DNA from: Mycolicibacterium vinylchloridicum
GTDB lineage: Bacteria; Actinomycetota; Actinomycetes; Mycobacteriales; Mycobacteriaceae
Direction of reading: 5' to 3'
NCBI RefSeq assembly: GCF_013404075.1
Contig: NZ_JACBJQ010000025.1
Span: 1-64,000, forward strand
DNA length: 64,000 nt
Under the pieces are notes generated by a model that did no database searches, had not been told where the DNA came from, and saw nothing but the letters and a program-made list of their open reading frames with translations. Shown here piece by piece: positions 48,798 through 58,275 of this stretch. Made by a program: the position numbers and the translations under genes. Each line of letters opens with the position of its first letter. Positions within the stretch are counted from its first letter, which is position 1.

Positions 48798-49811
48798 ATG
48801 AGTTTGCAGTTCCCTGACCATGACACGGTTCAGGCCGTCCTGACGCTGGCGACGCAGGCACCGTCGGTGCACAACTCGCAACCGTGGCACTGGCGGGTCG
48901 GGCCGGACAGCCTGCACCTTTACGCCGACCCGAGCCGGCATCTGCCCAACACCGACCCCGACCGACGCGACCTGTTGGTGAGTTGCGGCGCCGTCCTGCA
49001 CCACTGCGTGGTCGCACTGGCGGCGTTGGGCTGGCAGGCCAAGGTCCGCCGGTTCCCCAACCCCGCCGACCACGATCATCTGGCCTCGATCGAGGTGTGC
49101 CGGCAGCGTGCCGACGAGCTGGACATCATGCTGGCGGCCGCGATCGCCCGGCGCCGCACGGATCGCCGTAACTACAGCTCGTGGCCGGTGCCCGGCGGTG
49201 ACATCGCACTGATGGGCGCTCGCGCGGCCCGCGCTGGGGTGATGCTGCGCCAGATCGACCTGTTGCCGCACCTGTCCGCGGTCATCGCCCAATCGGTGTG
49301 GAAGCACGCCAGCGACGCCGACTACCTCAGCGAGCTCAACGCGTGGAGCGGCCGGTACGGCTCGGTGGCCGGGGTGCCGGCACGCAACACGCCGGTCTTC
49401 GATCCGCACGCGGTGGTTCCGGCGCGCGTGTTCGCCGGCCCGGCGCTGGCCCAGCCGGTGCAGACCTCGCCGGCTGAGGACAACGCCGTCCTGATCGCGC
49501 TCGGCACCGAGACCGATGACGACCTGGCCCGGCTGCGTGCCGGGGAGGCGACGAGTTTGGTGCTGCTGTCGGCCACCGCGATGGGACTGGCGACATGCCC
49601 GGTGACCGAACCGCTCGAGATCGCCGAAACCCGAGAAGCCGTGCGCGCCGACGTCTTCGGCAGCAGTGGCTATCCCCAGATGATGCTCCGGGTGGGCTGG
49701 GCCGCGGTGAACGCCGACCCGCTGCCCGCGACGCCCCGCCGACCGCTGTCCGAAGTGGTCGAGTGGCGCGGCGACGACGCGCTGGCGGCTCCGGCGACCC
49801 AGGCCGGGTAA
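48798..49811 (+). CDS. Acg-type nitroreductase family protein
   Basis: 337 residues. The N-terminal APSVHNSQPWHWRV and GATTSLVLLSATAMGLATCP-like FMN region mark the mycobacterial Acg family (Rv2032, Rv3127, Rv3131), nitroreductase-fold proteins of the DosR regulon. In the family, a lid covers the flavin site, and Acg itself seems to store FMN and lacks nitroreductase activity, so the role here is probably flavin sequestration or a special reduction. A second member is at 62.3 kb. It ends 4 bases from the convergent otsB1 gene. Confidence 0.85.
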   Translation: MSLQFPDHDTVQAVLTLATQAPSVHNSQPWHWRVGPDSLHLYADPSRHLPNTDPDRRDLLVSCGAVLHHCVVALAALGWQAKVRRFPNPADHDHLASIEVCRQRADELDIMLAAAIARRRTDRRNYSSWPVPGGDIALMGARAARAGVMLRQIDLLPHLSAVIAQSVWKHASDADYLSELNAWSGRYGSVAGVPARNTPVFDPHAVVPARVFAGPALAQPVQTSPAEDNAVLIALGTETDDDLARLRAGEATSLVLLSATAMGLATCPVTEPLEIAETREAVRADVFGSSGYPQMMLRVGWAAVNADPLPATPRRPLSEVVEWRGDDALAAPATQAG

Positions 49812-49815
49812 CTGC

Positions 49816-52800
49816 TCAGGAGAACCGCAGCAACGATCCGGGCGTGAGTTGCTGGACCTGGCCGCGGCATTCGATCTCGATGGCTGGGTTGTCGGTGGGG
49901 TCGACACTGATCTCGGCACTGCGTCCACGGATCGTCAGGTGTAGCCGGTAGCCGCGGTAATAGATCGGCAGCCGCAGGGCGCCAAGGCTTTCCGGCCACA
50001 TCGGGGACAGGATCAACCGGTCGGCGCGGGTCTCCAGGCCGGTGAAGCAGCGCTGCAGCAGGTCGATGCTGCCGGCCATCGCCGCGATGTGGATGCCCTC
50101 GGCCGTCGTACCGCCCTGGATGTCGGCGACATCCGACATCAGCACCTGCTGGAAGTAGCGCATCGCCCGCTCGCGATCACCGCGCGCCAGCACCCAGGCG
50201 TGCACCACACTGCTGAGTGTCGAACCGTGCGATGTCCGGTGCAGGTAGTAGTCGACCGTCATCGGAATCTGTTGCGGGGTAAAGCGATAGCCCAGCCGGG
50301 CGAACAGCTCCCGTAGTTCGTCAGAGGACAGCAGGTAGAAGAGCATCAGCACATCCGCCTGTTTGGATACCCGGTACCGGTTGACGTTGTCGTTCTCGGC
50401 TTCCAGGATGCGGTCGAGTCGCTGGATGTTGCCGTAGCGCTCCCGGTAGCCGTGCCAGTCGAGTTCGGCCAGCTCGGCATATCCGTCGAACTGGCTGATG
50501 ACGTCCCCGCCGGGCGTAGGCCCGGAACCCGACGCGGAGTGAAACGGCACGTACATGCGGTGGCTGACTTCGTCCCAGGTGTCGAGTTCGCGGCCGCGAA
50601 TTCCCAACCGCTCCATCAGGTCCAGCCGGTCGCGCAGCGGCAGGGCGTCGAGGGCGTCGAGGGCCCGCACAATCACCCAGACGGCCATCACGTTGGTGTA
50701 GGCGTTGTTGTCCACTCCGTCGGTGGGTGCATCGGGATACCCGGAATGGAATTCGTCCGGCCCGATCACGCCGCGGATCACATAGCGGCCCAGCGTCTCG
50801 TCGAACTCGGAGCGGCTGACCCAGAATCGCGCGATCTCGGCGAGCATCTCCGCGCCGTTCTCGATCAGATACTCGAGGTCCCCGGTCACCTGGTAGTACT
50901 GCCAGACGTTGTAGGCGACGGCACTTCCGATGTGATGGGCGCGCGCGCTCGCATCGGGATTCCACCGCCCCGAATTCGGATTGAGGTGCAGCTTCTGGCT
51001 CTCCTCGCGCCCGTCGCTGCCCGACTGCCACGGAAACATCGCGCCCGCGAAACCGGCCTCGCGAGCCGCGCGGCGCGCTTCGGGCAGCCGCCGGTAGCGG
51101 TAGCGCAGTAACGATCGGGTGGTTTCGGGTGCCCGCAGGTTGAGCACCGGAAAAACGAACAGCTCGTCCCAGAAGATGTGGCCGCGGTAGGCCTCACCGT
51201 GCAATCCGCGCGCGGGCACCCCGGCGTCGAGGTCGACCGCACGGTTCGGCACCGTCTGCAGCAGCTGGAGTAGATGCAGGCGCACCACCCGCATCGCGTC
51301 GGGGTTGTCGTCGAAGGCGATGTCGAATCGCTCCCACAGGTGCGCCCATTCGCGGGCATGCCCGGTGTGCAGGTCGGCGTAGCGGCCGAGCCGGCTCAGC
51401 AGCCGTGCGGCGGCGTCACCGGGATCGGAGATCGCGTGGTCTCGCCCGGTGAAGATGGTCGCCATCTTCTCGACGGTGACCGAGTCGCCTGCGGCGACGG
51501 CCACCACGTATCTATGTCCGGTGCGGCGGTTTTGATCGACGAACGTGCCGTCGCCCGCCAACCGGTCCTGCCCGCGCCAGAGCGAGGTGCGGGCGGCGAC
51601 GGCGATCGGGATGCGGGACTGGCTGGTCTGGCAGACCAGCAGTGCCGCGTTCGGCGACAACTCCCGGGTGGTGGTGCCGACAAGATGGTCGCTGGCCAGG
51701 TCGCGGTAGCGCTCGACGCCGCTGTTGCGAACATCGCCATCGATCGTTGAGAGGAATTCGATTGTCCCCGACCAGTCCTCGGCCCAGACGGTGGTCTCCA
51801 GCGCGCACGCATGCGGGAGGTGCATCGCGGCGATGCGACGCTGGACGACCCTGCTGGTACGCCCCGCGGGATCCCGGAAGCGGAACTCTCGAGTGAGTTC
51901 GGCCTGACGCAGATCCAGGCACTGCCGGTAGGTCAGGACGTCGGCGCGGTCGATGTCGAACCAGTCGCCGCCGTCGATCCGGAACTTCAGCGACAGCCAG
52001 TTCGGCAGGTTCACCAGGCTCTCGTTCTCGATCGTGACGCCCTTGATCTCGTCGGTGAGACGGTTGTAGAGCCCTGCCGCATAGGTTCCCGGATAGTGGC
52101 ACCGCGCGGCATCGGCCTCCGGGGCGCAACCACGGGTGGCGCGATAACCGTTTCCGACCGTGCACAGCGCCTCCCGCAGCTGTTCCTGTTCGGGCAGGTA
52201 ACCGCCGAAGGTGAACGACCAAGGGCTGGAATGAGTCTGACGGTCCACGTCACACTGGTCGACCAGCCGCTCGATGAACTCACCGACGTGGGTCGGATCG
52301 GGTAGGGAGTACCGCGCGGCAGTCGAGCGGTCGCCATCCTCTTCGTGGCATACCACGATGCCGATGCCGTCGTGGAGGACGGCGTCGAACGCGTCTTCAT
52401 CGGTGAGATCGTCGCCGATGTAGATCGGAAGCAACGGCTCCGGACCGACGATACGATCGGCGATCCACTCCAGGGTTTTCCCCTTGTCCCAGTCCAGGTT
52501 CGGGCGAAGTTCGACGAGCATGCGACCGCCGGTGACTTTGAGGCCGTGCCGGCTGCCGGCCCGATGAACAGCGGCCGCGACGGTAGCGCCGGCATCCGGT
52601 GCCGCGTTGCGATAGTGCACGGCGACGGCGAATCGCTTGTGCTCCACAACAACTCCGGTGAGATCGGCGAGCTCGGCGGCCAGTTCTCCCGCGGCATCGG
52701 CCAGGGCGGGCACAGCCGACGCGGCGATCTCGTTCTGGTGGTGTGCACCGTCGGGAGCGATCACCTCGAACCCGTGGCTGCCCGCGTACCACAGGCCGGG

Positions 52801-53817
52801 GATGTTGATGCGCGACCGGACATCGGCAAGGTCTCGGCCGGATAGCACCGCAACCGGGCACAGAGTGGCCAGCGTCTGCAGCGCCTTGTCCACCCCGGGC
52901 ACCAGGATCGCGGCCGCCGGATCGCCGACGATCTCGGAGACCGTGCCGTCGAAGTCGAAGAACAGCGCCGGCCGGCGCGCCGAGACCACCCCGGCCACCT
53001 GGCTGAAGGACCGTAGCGCATCGGGCAGCGCGGACATCCGCCGGTCGATGGCGCGTACGGTGACATCGGCGAGGTCACCGATCACGACGTCGGCGCCGCA
53101 CCGCAACAAGTCCTTGGCGGCGTTTCCGGACCGATCCACGCCGATCACCAGTCCGAATCCGCCGGCGCGTCCGGCCGCCGCCCCGGTTTCGGCGTCGTCG
53201 ACGACGACGCACCGGCCGGGCCGTGCACCGAGACGGTTCGCGGTCTCCAGCAGCGTCGCGGGGTCGGGCTTGCCGGGCAGGCCCAGTTCCTCGGCCAGCA
53301 CCCCGTCGACCCGCACGGCGAAATAGTCGCCGATGCCGGCCGATTCCAGGACGGTGCCGCAGTTGCGGCTGGCCGAATACACCGCTGTGCCCACCCCGAG
53401 CTCATCGAGCCGACGAACCAGCGCCACGGTGGACTCGAAGGCGTGCACTCCGTGGGCGATCCTGGTCAGGTACAACTCCTGCTTGCGGTTTCCCAGCCCG
53501 CAGACGGTGTCGTCGCCCACGTCGGACGGTGAGCCCCACGGCAACGACACCCCCCGGGCTGCCAGGAAGTCGCGCACACCGTCGTAGCGGGGCTTGCCGT
53601 CGACGAAGTGCCGATAGTCGGCACCGGTGAAGCCGTAGTCGGCGAACAACTCCGCCCACGCCGCCTCGTGCAGCGACGCGGTGTCGGCGACAACACCGTC
53701 AAGGTCGAAGAGCACGGCGTCGTGGTAGCGCGGGTCGATCGCGACGGGCAAGCTGATGGCCGTTCCGCCCCTGTCGATGTTGCCGGCCGGTCCACCGAAC
53801 GGGCGTTCGCTCGCCAT
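49816..53817 (-). CDS. otsB1: OtsB1-like three-domain protein: HAD phosphatase, trehalose-phosphatase and GH65
   Basis: 1333 residues, like M. tuberculosis OtsB1 (1327). Domain 1 (about residues 30-260) is a beta-phosphoglucomutase-type HAD with DLDGVVADTA. Domain 2 (about 285-500) is trehalose-6-phosphate phosphatase-like with FFDFDGTVSEI. Domain 3 (about 520-1320) is glycoside hydrolase family 65 (trehalose/kojibiose phosphorylase type) with GNGYRATRG and the probable acid Glu in VIGPDEFHSG. The fusion would join phosphorolysis of a disaccharide, glucose-phosphate isomerisation and dephosphorylation. Divergent from a universal stress gene with DosR-like boxes between them. Confidence 0.9.
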   Translation of the reverse strand: MASERPFGGPAGNIDRGGTAISLPVAIDPRYHDAVLFDLDGVVADTASLHEAAWAELFADYGFTGADYRHFVDGKPRYDGVRDFLAARGVSLPWGSPSDVGDDTVCGLGNRKQELYLTRIAHGVHAFESTVALVRRLDELGVGTAVYSASRNCGTVLESAGIGDYFAVRVDGVLAEELGLPGKPDPATLLETANRLGARPGRCVVVDDAETGAAAGRAGGFGLVIGVDRSGNAAKDLLRCGADVVIGDLADVTVRAIDRRMSALPDALRSFSQVAGVVSARRPALFFDFDGTVSEIVGDPAAAILVPGVDKALQTLATLCPVAVLSGRDLADVRSRINIPGLWYAGSHGFEVIAPDGAHHQNEIAASAVPALADAAGELAAELADLTGVVVEHKRFAVAVHYRNAAPDAGATVAAAVHRAGSRHGLKVTGGRMLVELRPNLDWDKGKTLEWIADRIVGPEPLLPIYIGDDLTDEDAFDAVLHDGIGIVVCHEEDGDRSTAARYSLPDPTHVGEFIERLVDQCDVDRQTHSSPWSFTFGGYLPEQEQLREALCTVGNGYRATRGCAPEADAARCHYPGTYAAGLYNRLTDEIKGVTIENESLVNLPNWLSLKFRIDGGDWFDIDRADVLTYRQCLDLRQAELTREFRFRDPAGRTSRVVQRRIAAMHLPHACALETTVWAEDWSGTIEFLSTIDGDVRNSGVERYRDLASDHLVGTTTRELSPNAALLVCQTSQSRIPIAVAARTSLWRGQDRLAGDGTFVDQNRRTGHRYVVAVAAGDSVTVEKMATIFTGRDHAISDPGDAAARLLSRLGRYADLHTGHAREWAHLWERFDIAFDDNPDAMRVVRLHLLQLLQTVPNRAVDLDAGVPARGLHGEAYRGHIFWDELFVFPVLNLRAPETTRSLLRYRYRRLPEARRAAREAGFAGAMFPWQSGSDGREESQKLHLNPNSGRWNPDASARAHHIGSAVAYNVWQYYQVTGDLEYLIENGAEMLAEIARFWVSRSEFDETLGRYVIRGVIGPDEFHSGYPDAPTDGVDNNAYTNVMAVWVIVRALDALDALPLRDRLDLMERLGIRGRELDTWDEVSHRMYVPFHSASGSGPTPGGDVISQFDGYAELAELDWHGYRERYGNIQRLDRILEAENDNVNRYRVSKQADVLMLFYLLSSDELRELFARLGYRFTPQQIPMTVDYYLHRTSHGSTLSSVVHAWVLARGDRERAMRYFQQVLMSDVADIQGGTTAEGIHIAAMAGSIDLLQRCFTGLETRADRLILSPMWPESLGALRLPIYYRGYRLHLTIRGRSAEISVDPTDNPAIEIECRGQVQQLTPGSLLRFS

Positions 53818-53850
53818 GGCACCGACGCTGCCACATCCGCTTGCCCACGA

Positions 53851-53892
53851 TCAGGGTCTTGTGGCCATCACGGAGGGGACCAACGCCCCATG
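53851..53892. promoter_or_regulatory. Two DosR-box-like sequences between otsB1 and usp
   Basis: TCAGGGTCTTGTGGCCATCA (53851-53870) and GAGGGGACCAACGCCCCATG (53873-53892) each match about 11-12 of 20 consensus positions and lie 2 bases apart, as tandem DosR sites often do. They are 34 bases before otsB1 and 97 before usp, so they could serve both. The rest of the 171-base gap shows no other signal. Confidence 0.45.
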
Positions 53893-53988
53893 ATCACCAG
53901 GATTGATGGGCCTAGCGTGGTGGGTGGCGACACTGCTGCGGCACCGGCACCGGCGATGGGTCGCGCGACGAGTCGGAAGGAGCATCAG

Positions 53989-54870
53989 ATGTCAACTTCT
54001 GCAACGAAATACGAAATCCTGGTAGCGGTCGATGGATCCGCGGCCTCGAAGGTGGCCGTCGACTGGGCCGCGCGCGACGCCGCGCGGCGCGGATTGTCGG
54101 TCACGCTGGTACATGTCCTCATTCCCCCCGCGGTGATGACCTTCCCCGAAGTGCCGATACCGTCGGGTTACCTGCAATGGCAGGAGGATTCGGGTCGCGA
54201 AATCCTCGACAGCGCATCGAAGCTCGTCGAGGACGCCACCGGGGACCACCCGGTCGAGGTCACGACCGAGATGGTCTCCGGTCCCGCGGTGTCGACGCTG
54301 GTGAATCTGTCCAAGGACGCACAGCTGATCGTGGTCGGCTGCCGTGGGCGCGGTGCGCTCGCGCGGAGTCTGCTCGGTTCGGTCAGCACCGGGCTGGTTC
54401 ATCATGCGCATTGCCCGGTGGCGATCATCCACGACGAGGATCCGCTCACGTCGCAACCCTCGGAAGCGCCGGTGATCGTGGGAGTCGACGGATCACCGGC
54501 ATCGGAGCGGGCGCTGGGGATCGCGTTCGAGCAGGCCTCGTACCGAGGGGTCGATCTCGTCGCGGTGCATGCCTGGAGCGATACCGGCGTCTTCGAATTT
54601 CCGGGCATCGATTGGTCGAGCATGCAATCCATCGGCGAGGAGACGCTCGCCGAACGGCTGGCGGGATGGCAGGAGCGCTACCCCGACGTGCCCGTGCGCC
54701 GCGTGGTCGTCGCCGATCGGCCGGCTCATCAGCTCGTCGAGCAGTCGGAGTCGGGCCAGCTCGTGGTCGTCGGAAGCCATGGCCGCGGCGGATTCGCCGG
54801 GATGATGCTCGGCTCGGTCAGCACCGCGGTCGTGCACGGTGCGCGGATGCCGGTGATTGTGGCGCGCTGA
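53989..54870 (+). CDS. Universal stress protein, two UspA domains
   Basis: 293 residues from ATG 53989; GGAAGGAG lies about 7 bases upstream. Two UspA domains (residues 8-143 and 155-293). Both keep the ATP-binding motif G-x2-G-x9-G(S/T): GCRGRGALARSLLGSVSTG and GSHGRGGFAGMMLGSVSTA. Mycobacterial relatives (Rv2005c, Rv1996 and others) belong to the DosR regulon, and Rv2005c also neighbours otsB1. ATP binding and a signalling role in non-growing cells are expected. Confidence 0.88.
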   Translation: MSTSATKYEILVAVDGSAASKVAVDWAARDAARRGLSVTLVHVLIPPAVMTFPEVPIPSGYLQWQEDSGREILDSASKLVEDATGDHPVEVTTEMVSGPAVSTLVNLSKDAQLIVVGCRGRGALARSLLGSVSTGLVHHAHCPVAIIHDEDPLTSQPSEAPVIVGVDGSPASERALGIAFEQASYRGVDLVAVHAWSDTGVFEFPGIDWSSMQSIGEETLAERLAGWQERYPDVPVRRVVVADRPAHQLVEQSESGQLVVVGSHGRGGFAGMMLGSVSTAVVHGARMPVIVAR

Positions 54871-54877
54871 GGCGCGA

Positions 54878-56605
54878 TCAGGGCAGCGGTGCCGTCCACC
54901 GCAAAGCGGTCCCACCATCGGGCGCGTTGCCCACGGTGAAATCCCCGCCGACCTCGTAGGCGCGGCGGCGCAGGTTGATCAACCCGCTGGGAGTCACATC
55001 GTCGGGCATCCCGCACCCGTCGTCGACCACGTCGATCGCCAGCTCATCCTCGACCCGGACGGTGACGGTCACGGTGTCGGCGTTCGCGTGGCGCACCGCA
55101 TTGCTGATCCCCTCGCGGACCACCGCTTCGGCATGGTCGGACAGCGGTGCCTCGATCACCGACAGCGGCCCGACGTACTGGACCGTGATGCGCACGTCCG
55201 AATCGGCGAACGCGCCGACCGCGTCGTCGAGGCGCTGGCGCAGCCGGGTGGATCCCGCCGACCCGCCGTGCAGGTCGAAGATCGCCGTCCGGATTTCCTG
55301 GATGACGCCCTGCAATTCGTCGACCGTGGTGACCAGTCGTTGCTGCACCTCGGGCACCTTGGCCCGTGGAATCGTGCCCTGCAGCGTCAACCCGACAGCG
55401 AACAACCGCTGGATCACGTGGTCGTGCAGATCGCGGGCGATCCGGTCACGATCGGAGAGCACGTCGAGCTCCCGCAGATGACGCTGCGTGCTGGCCAGCT
55501 GCCAGGCCAGCGTGGCCTGATCGGCGAAACCCGCCATCATGTCCAGCTTCTGGTCGCTGTAGCTCTGCCTGCCGCGGCGGCGGAGGATCACCACCACGCC
55601 CACGACGGTCTCGGTGGTGCGCAGCGGCAGGACCATCGCGGGCCCCGCCCCGGGCATGGCCGCCAGGTCGTCGCCGATGTTGTCGAAGCGCCTCGGCGTG
55701 CGAGTCGCGAAAGCCTCGCCGATGACACTGCCGGCCACTGTGATCGGTTCCATCGACTGCGCGTGGCCGATCACCCCGGCGGTCTCCACGACGAGCAGCT
55801 CGCTGACGCGATCGGTGGGCAGTTCGGTGTCGGTCGGCACCGCGACGAGGACCGCGTCGGCGGCTGTGAGCTTGAGTGCCTGATCGGCGATGAGCCGGAA
55901 CACCTGTGCCGGGTCCGCGCCTCGCAGTAGCTCGGTGCCGATATCGCGGGTGGCCTCGATCCATGACTGCCGGGTCCGGGACTGCTCATAGAGCCGGGCG
56001 TTGTCGATGGCGATGCCCGCCGCGGCGGCCAGCGCTTCGACCAGAACCTCGTCGTCCTCGCTGAATGGTTGCCCATTGACCTTTTCGGTGAGGTACAGGT
56101 TGCCGTACACCTCGTCGCGGATGCGCACCGGGACACCCAGGAACGTACGCATCGGCGGATGATTCGGCGGGAACCCGACCGAGGCGGGGTGCTGAAGAAT
56201 GTTGTCCAGCCGGATCGGCTTGGGCTCGTCGATCAGATGGCCGAGCACGCCGCGGCCCGACGGCAACGGCCCGATGCGTTCCCGGGTCTCCTCGTCGATG
56301 CCTTCGTAGATGAACTCGACCAGCTCGTCGTCGTCGCCGCGCACGCCCAGGGCGCCGTAGCGGGCGTCCACGAGGTCGATGGCGGTGTCGACGATGGTCT
56401 TCAGCGTGACATCCAGCTCGAGGCCCGACGTCACGACCAACATGGCCTCGACCAGCCCGTCGAGCCGATCCCGGCCCTTGACGATCTGTTCGACCCGGTC
56501 CTGGACTTCCACCAGCAGCTCACGCAGCCGCAGCTGCCCGAGTGTGTCGCGCAGCGGCGGCGCCGGTGTGCGATTCCCCCCCGACCCGACGTTGTCATCG
56601 GTCAC
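54878..56605 (-). CDS. devS: DevS/DosS-type heme sensor histidine kinase
   Basis: 575 residues from GTG 56605. Two GAF domains (about 63-200 and 231-369), then HisKA_3 with RDLHDHVIQR (phosphoacceptor His394) and an HATPase domain (VREGISNAVRHANAD; DDGCGMP). In GAF-A, GFPPNHPPM places a His exactly at residue 149, the heme ligand of M. tuberculosis DosS; this agreement also supports the start. It senses O2, NO and CO, or redox state, and phosphorylates DevR. It lies 35 bases after devR, in the same order as in M. tuberculosis. Confidence 0.92.
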   Translation of the reverse strand: MTDDNVGSGGNRTPAPPLRDTLGQLRLRELLVEVQDRVEQIVKGRDRLDGLVEAMLVVTSGLELDVTLKTIVDTAIDLVDARYGALGVRGDDDELVEFIYEGIDEETRERIGPLPSGRGVLGHLIDEPKPIRLDNILQHPASVGFPPNHPPMRTFLGVPVRIRDEVYGNLYLTEKVNGQPFSEDDEVLVEALAAAAGIAIDNARLYEQSRTRQSWIEATRDIGTELLRGADPAQVFRLIADQALKLTAADAVLVAVPTDTELPTDRVSELLVVETAGVIGHAQSMEPITVAGSVIGEAFATRTPRRFDNIGDDLAAMPGAGPAMVLPLRTTETVVGVVVILRRRGRQSYSDQKLDMMAGFADQATLAWQLASTQRHLRELDVLSDRDRIARDLHDHVIQRLFAVGLTLQGTIPRAKVPEVQQRLVTTVDELQGVIQEIRTAIFDLHGGSAGSTRLRQRLDDAVGAFADSDVRITVQYVGPLSVIEAPLSDHAEAVVREGISNAVRHANADTVTVTVRVEDELAIDVVDDGCGMPDDVTPSGLINLRRRAYEVGGDFTVGNAPDGGTALRWTAPLP

Positions 56606-56640
56606 AAAGCACCATGCTGCCACCAGATCGGTGGCGGTGC

Positions 56641-57288
56641 TTAGTCTTCGGTGTGCTGGTTGTGGTCCAGCTTGGAGATGAAGACCGCGGCCTGCGTGCG
56701 GCGCTCCATGCCGAGTTTTGCCAGCAATCGTGAAACGTAGTTTTTCACCGTCTTCTCGGCCAGAAACATCCGCGCGGCGATTTGCTTGTTGGTCAGCCCT
56801 TCGCCGAGCAGACCCAGCAGTACCCGCTCCTGTTCGGTGAGACCCGAAAGCGGGTCGGCCCGCTCGGCGGCACCGCGCAGCTTGGCCATCAGTGCCGCGG
56901 CCGCCCGATTGTCGAGCAGGGAACGGCCCGCACCGACATCCTTGATCGCCTGGGCCAACTCCATACCCTTGATGTCCTTGACGACGTAACCGCTTGCGCC
57001 GGCGAGGATGGCATCCAGCATCGCCTCGTCCGAGGTGAACGACGTCAGCATCAGGCACCGCAGGTCAGGCATCTTGGAGAGCAGGTCGCGGCACAATTCG
57101 ATGCCGTTGCCGTCGGGCAGGCGGACGTCGAGCACCGCGACGTCGGGCGCCAGCGCGGGGATCTGCGACAGCGCCTGGGTGACAGACCCCGCCTCACCGA
57201 TCACCTCGAGCTCGGGATCGGTGGACAACAAATCGATCAGTCCACGGCGAACGACTTCGTGGTCGTCGACGAGAAAGACCTTGACCAT
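56641..57288 (-). CDS. devR: DevR/DosR-type response regulator
   Basis: 215 residues. NarL-family receiver with Asp54 (VLDVRLPDGNG), Thr82 (MLTSF) and Lys104 (YVVKD), then a LuxR-type helix-turn-helix (TEQERVLLGLLGEGLTNKQI, then AEKTVKNYVSRLLAKLG). The DNA-contact residues Lys179, Lys182 and Asn183 of M. tuberculosis DosR fall at the same numbers. It activates the dormancy genes through the 20-bp palindromes noted in this window. Coupled with the usp gene upstream and devS downstream. Confidence 0.95.
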   Translation of the reverse strand: MVKVFLVDDHEVVRRGLIDLLSTDPELEVIGEAGSVTQALSQIPALAPDVAVLDVRLPDGNGIELCRDLLSKMPDLRCLMLTSFTSDEAMLDAILAGASGYVVKDIKGMELAQAIKDVGAGRSLLDNRAAAALMAKLRGAAERADPLSGLTEQERVLLGLLGEGLTNKQIAARMFLAEKTVKNYVSRLLAKLGMERRTQAAVFISKLDHNQHTED

Positions 57289-57321
57289 CTGCCAACAGTA
57301 ACGGGCATCAGCGGCAAAGGG

Positions 57322-58191
57322 TCACAACAAGCGCTGACGGTCGACCACCAAAACCGAGCAGTCGGTGTTGTGCATCGCCGCTGACCCGGTCGGGCCGAAC
57401 AGTTCCTCGATGCCGCCCGCGTTGCGCGCACCCACCACGACCAGCTGGATCTCCTCGCCGTGCTTGGCCAGATAGTTCAGCACGCTGCCGTGGATCGCGA
57501 CCGGCCGCGCATCGAGATCGGGGTATTGATGCTTCCAGTGCGACAGCCGGCGATCGAGCTGGGCGCGCACCATCCGGTTACCGTCGGACACCGCATGCGA
57601 GTCGTGCACATCGGTGAAGCGCGACTGCCACGAACTGAGCACCCGCAGCGGGGCGTTGCGCAATCGGGCCTCCTGCACCCCGAATTGGAGTACTGCCGCG
57701 CTGTCGGGTGATTCGTCGAGTTCGACGACGACCCATCCGGGGCCCGGGTCGGCGGTTCGCTCCGAGCCGCGCACGATCGCGATCGGGCAGTGTGCGGCGG
57801 TGACCAGCGCCGTGGCCGTCGACCCGATGCGGTCGTGGTCGAAGTGCTTGAGCCCCACCGCTCCGACGCAGATCATCGCCGCCGTGCGGGATGCTTCCAC
57901 CAGTGTGGCGACCGGGCGGCCGGGCAGGATGTCGATCTCGACCTTGACCGGCCGTTGGGTGGCTTCGACCGCGTCGGCCGCATACCGCACCGCCAGTTCG
58001 GCACTGGCCTGCTGGCTCGCGGCCTCCTGCGAGGCGACCGGATCGGGCCCGAGCGGGTCGATCGAGTACAGCAGTCGCAGCGGGATATCGCGGCTGACGG
58101 CCTCGTCGATGGCCCACACTGCGGCTCGCACGGCGCCCCTCGACCCGTCGATGCCGACGACGATCGACGGCGGTGTGAACGATTCGGGCAT
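57322..58191 (-). CDS. Universal stress protein (Rv3134c-like)
   Basis: 289 residues, two UspA domains. VVGIDGSRGAVRAAVWAIDEA opens the first, with an ATP motif GAVGLKHFDHDRIGSTA; the second ends in GARNAGGIEELFGPTGSAAM, a weaker variant. Position and order (usp-devR-devS) match Rv3134c of M. tuberculosis, whose promoter drives devRS. A DosR box is 65 bases upstream, so the operon is probably autoregulated. It lies 33 bases before devR. Confidence 0.88.
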   Translation of the reverse strand: MPESFTPPSIVVGIDGSRGAVRAAVWAIDEAVSRDIPLRLLYSIDPLGPDPVASQEAASQQASAELAVRYAADAVEATQRPVKVEIDILPGRPVATLVEASRTAAMICVGAVGLKHFDHDRIGSTATALVTAAHCPIAIVRGSERTADPGPGWVVVELDESPDSAAVLQFGVQEARLRNAPLRVLSSWQSRFTDVHDSHAVSDGNRMVRAQLDRRLSHWKHQYPDLDARPVAIHGSVLNYLAKHGEEIQLVVVGARNAGGIEELFGPTGSAAMHNTDCSVLVVDRQRLL

Positions 58192-58255
58192 GGGTAGCTC
58201 CCCGGGGACGGCAGCTTTCTATTGTGACGACGTTATCGCTGCCGCACTGCGTCTA

Positions 58256-58275
58256 TCAGGGAAGAAAGTCCCTAA
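58256..58275. promoter_or_regulatory. DosR box before usp-devR-devS
   Basis: TCAGGGAAGAAAGTCCCTAA matches TTSGGGACTWWAGTCCCSAA at about 15 of 20 positions, the best site in the window. It overlaps the stop codon of pfkB (58272-58274) and lies 65 bases before usp, giving positive feedback on devR. Confidence 0.65.
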
